Notes under the pieces: model-generated
Seen by the model: only the letters and a program-made list of their open reading frames with translations
Database searches by the model: none
Told to the model about the DNA's origin: nothing
Shown: one piece after another, positions 63,079 to 64,000 of the stretch
Layout: every line of letters begins with the position of its first letter
Position numbering within the stretch: the stretch's first letter is position 1
Position numbers and translations under genes: made by a program
NCBI GenBank assembly: GCA_964408455.1
Contig: CAYOZN010000007.1
Location: 124,001 to 188,000, forward strand
Direction: 5' to 3'
DNA length: 64,000 nt
Origin: CAYOZN01 sp964408455
GTDB taxonomy: Bacteria > Planctomycetota > Phycisphaerae > UBA1845 > UTPLA1

Positions 63079-64000
63079 TCATCCATTCTGCCGGCGCAGC
63101 AGGCGAAGCAGCCCGCGAATGGGAATTGCGACCCAGTCCGGACGGCTGTTCAGTTCGTAGTTCAGCTCGTAGGCCGCCTTCTCCAGCAGGCAGGCTTCCA
63201 GAACGGCTTCGAAGTCCTGCTGCGAACTCGGAAGAATGCCGGCCGGTTCGACCGTTCGCCGGTAGGAGTCGAGGAATGCCGCGCTGATGACATCGTACCA
63301 GGCCTCGGCGGCGGCTTGCAGCCGCGGCTCGTCTTCCTGCCGGAATACCACGCCCGAGGCCTGTCCCAGCATGACCGCCTGCGGTGCATATTCGAAGGAC
63401 CGCAACATGCCGGCGATATCGCGCAGCGGCGATCGCTTCACGCGCCGTTCGCCGAGGCTGGCCGACGGCTCGCCCTCAAAGTCGATGATGACGAAATCCT
63501 CGCCGGTGAACAGCACCTGCCCCAGATGGTAGTCGCCGTGCACGCGGATGCGCATGCCGCCGATCTTCCGGTCCCGCAGGGGCCGCAGCCGCGCCAGCGC
63601 CAGCGGCTCCATTTCGACGAGTTCGCCGGCCGCCTCGCGCAAGGGCGCGGGCAGCGACCGCATGCGCTCCCGCAGCAGCCGGAAGGTCTTCTTGATCGGC
63701 CCCAGCATGCCATGATACAGCGACTGCCGGTGAAACTCTGTAAAGGGCTCGGGCGCAAACGCGGGATCGGTCTGGTTCGATGCCAGGGCCATGTGCAGTT
63801 CCGCCGTGCGGCGTCCCAGCAGATGTACGCAGTCGAGGTACGATCCGATCCATTCCCGCACCTTCTCGCTGTTTAGTGTCTCCGACGCGGCATTACTGTT
63901 GCTGTTGCCGTTGCCGGCTGGTTCGGGCGGCGCCTGTTCCGCGGCGGCATGCTCCAGAACGCGCTCGAAGTAATGGGCCACGGTGTCCAGCGTAAATCGC
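63079..64000 (-). CDS. Maltokinase (or TreS-maltokinase fusion) C-terminus, cut by the window edge
   Basis: At least 307 aa; the reading frame runs off the right end (R-F-T-L-D-T-V-A-H-Y-F), so the N-terminus is missing. A kinase-like catalytic loop is VHGDYHLGQVLFTGEDFVIIDFEGEP (Asp in HGDYH), followed by SLGERRVKRSPLRDIAGMLRSFEYA, and the C-terminus (EKAAYELNYELNSRPDWVAIPIRGLLRLL) is that of Mak/Pep2 and TreS fusions. It makes maltose 1-phosphate from maltose and ATP, a step in the trehalose-to-glycogen route with GlgE. Whether trehalose synthase is fused upstream cannot be seen. Confidence 0.85.
   Translation of the reverse strand, partial: RFTLDTVAHYFERVLEHAAAEQAPPEPAGNGNSNSNAASETLNSEKVREWIGSYLDCVHLLGRRTAELHMALASNQTDPAFAPEPFTEFHRQSLYHGMLGPIKKTFRLLRERMRSLPAPLREAAGELVEMEPLALARLRPLRDRKIGGMRIRVHGDYHLGQVLFTGEDFVIIDFEGEPSASLGERRVKRSPLRDIAGMLRSFEYAPQAVMLGQASGVVFRQEDEPRLQAAAEAWYDVISAAFLDSYRRTVEPAGILPSSQQDFEAVLEACLLEKAAYELNYELNSRPDWVAIPIRGLLRLLRRQNG

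Noticed and set aside
61019..63160. 713-aa open frame on the plus strand opposite glgB
   Set aside because: Shadow of glgB; no recognisable motifs.

Overview
The window is a GC-rich bacterial chromosome segment from a Planctomycetota-like organism, most likely class Phycisphaerae. The main pointers are prepilin-type proteins of the AFTLIELLVVIA type, PEP-CTERM and dockerin-like tails on secreted proteins, an ECF sigma factor next to a Ser/Thr kinase with TPRs, and an LptE/BamD-like envelope pair. Taxonomy is inferred from protein style, not from a marker gene. No rRNA, tRNA, insertion sequence or CRISPR array was seen.

Layout. 0-5 kb: a membrane protein, a zinc-ribbon protein, a small STAS-like protein, an AmrS-type radical SAM enzyme and an alpha/beta hydrolase lipoprotein. 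5-7.7 kb: a carrier protein, a stand-alone amino-acid adenylation enzyme and a DUF5329-like lipoprotein. 7.7-10 kb: a BlaI/BlaR1-type pair with two operators. 10.5-15.1 kb: a secreted protein with a Cys/Gly C-terminal anchor, then a SulP transporter and a beta-carbonic anhydrase (probable bicarbonate handling), and a weak small secreted ORF. 15.3-21 kb: a TPR-esterase, then nnrE, pdxJ, dapA and a membrane protein. 21-25 kb: cdaR/cdaA (c-di-AMP), a 2-hydroxyacid dehydrogenase and an alkyltransferase-like DNA repair protein. 25-33 kb: a GH10-like protein without catalytic glutamates, an AP-superfamily hydrolase, a GT-C membrane enzyme, a HyuA-like fusion, and BamD-like and LptE-like envelope proteins. 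33.7-38 kb: ftsH, hutI and an orphan sensory rhodopsin transducer.

38.8-43.3 kb is a signalling cassette: ECF sigma factor, STAS-like protein, Ser/Thr kinase with TPRs. 43.3-56 kb reads as a beta-glucan use locus: SSS transporter, GH3 beta-glucosidase, divergent LacI regulator with three GAAAC-N-GTTTC sites, a pseudopilin, a PEP-CTERM protein, a large repeat protein with a dockerin-like tail and a GH16-CBM6-dockerin enzyme. 56-64 kb: a hybrid histidine kinase and an alpha-glucan module (GH57/DUF3536, glgB, maltokinase running off the right edge).

Five TATAAT -10 boxes stand out against the GC-rich background (before amrS, the TPR-esterase, pdxJ, lptE and ftsH). The one before lptE is so close to the ATG that the mRNA is probably leaderless. 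The less ordinary items are the orphan adenylation/carrier pair whose enzyme carries a palindromic insertion, the three-hairpin array before pdxJ, the DMG-for-DGA change in the diadenylate cyclase and the LacI-controlled beta-glucan locus.
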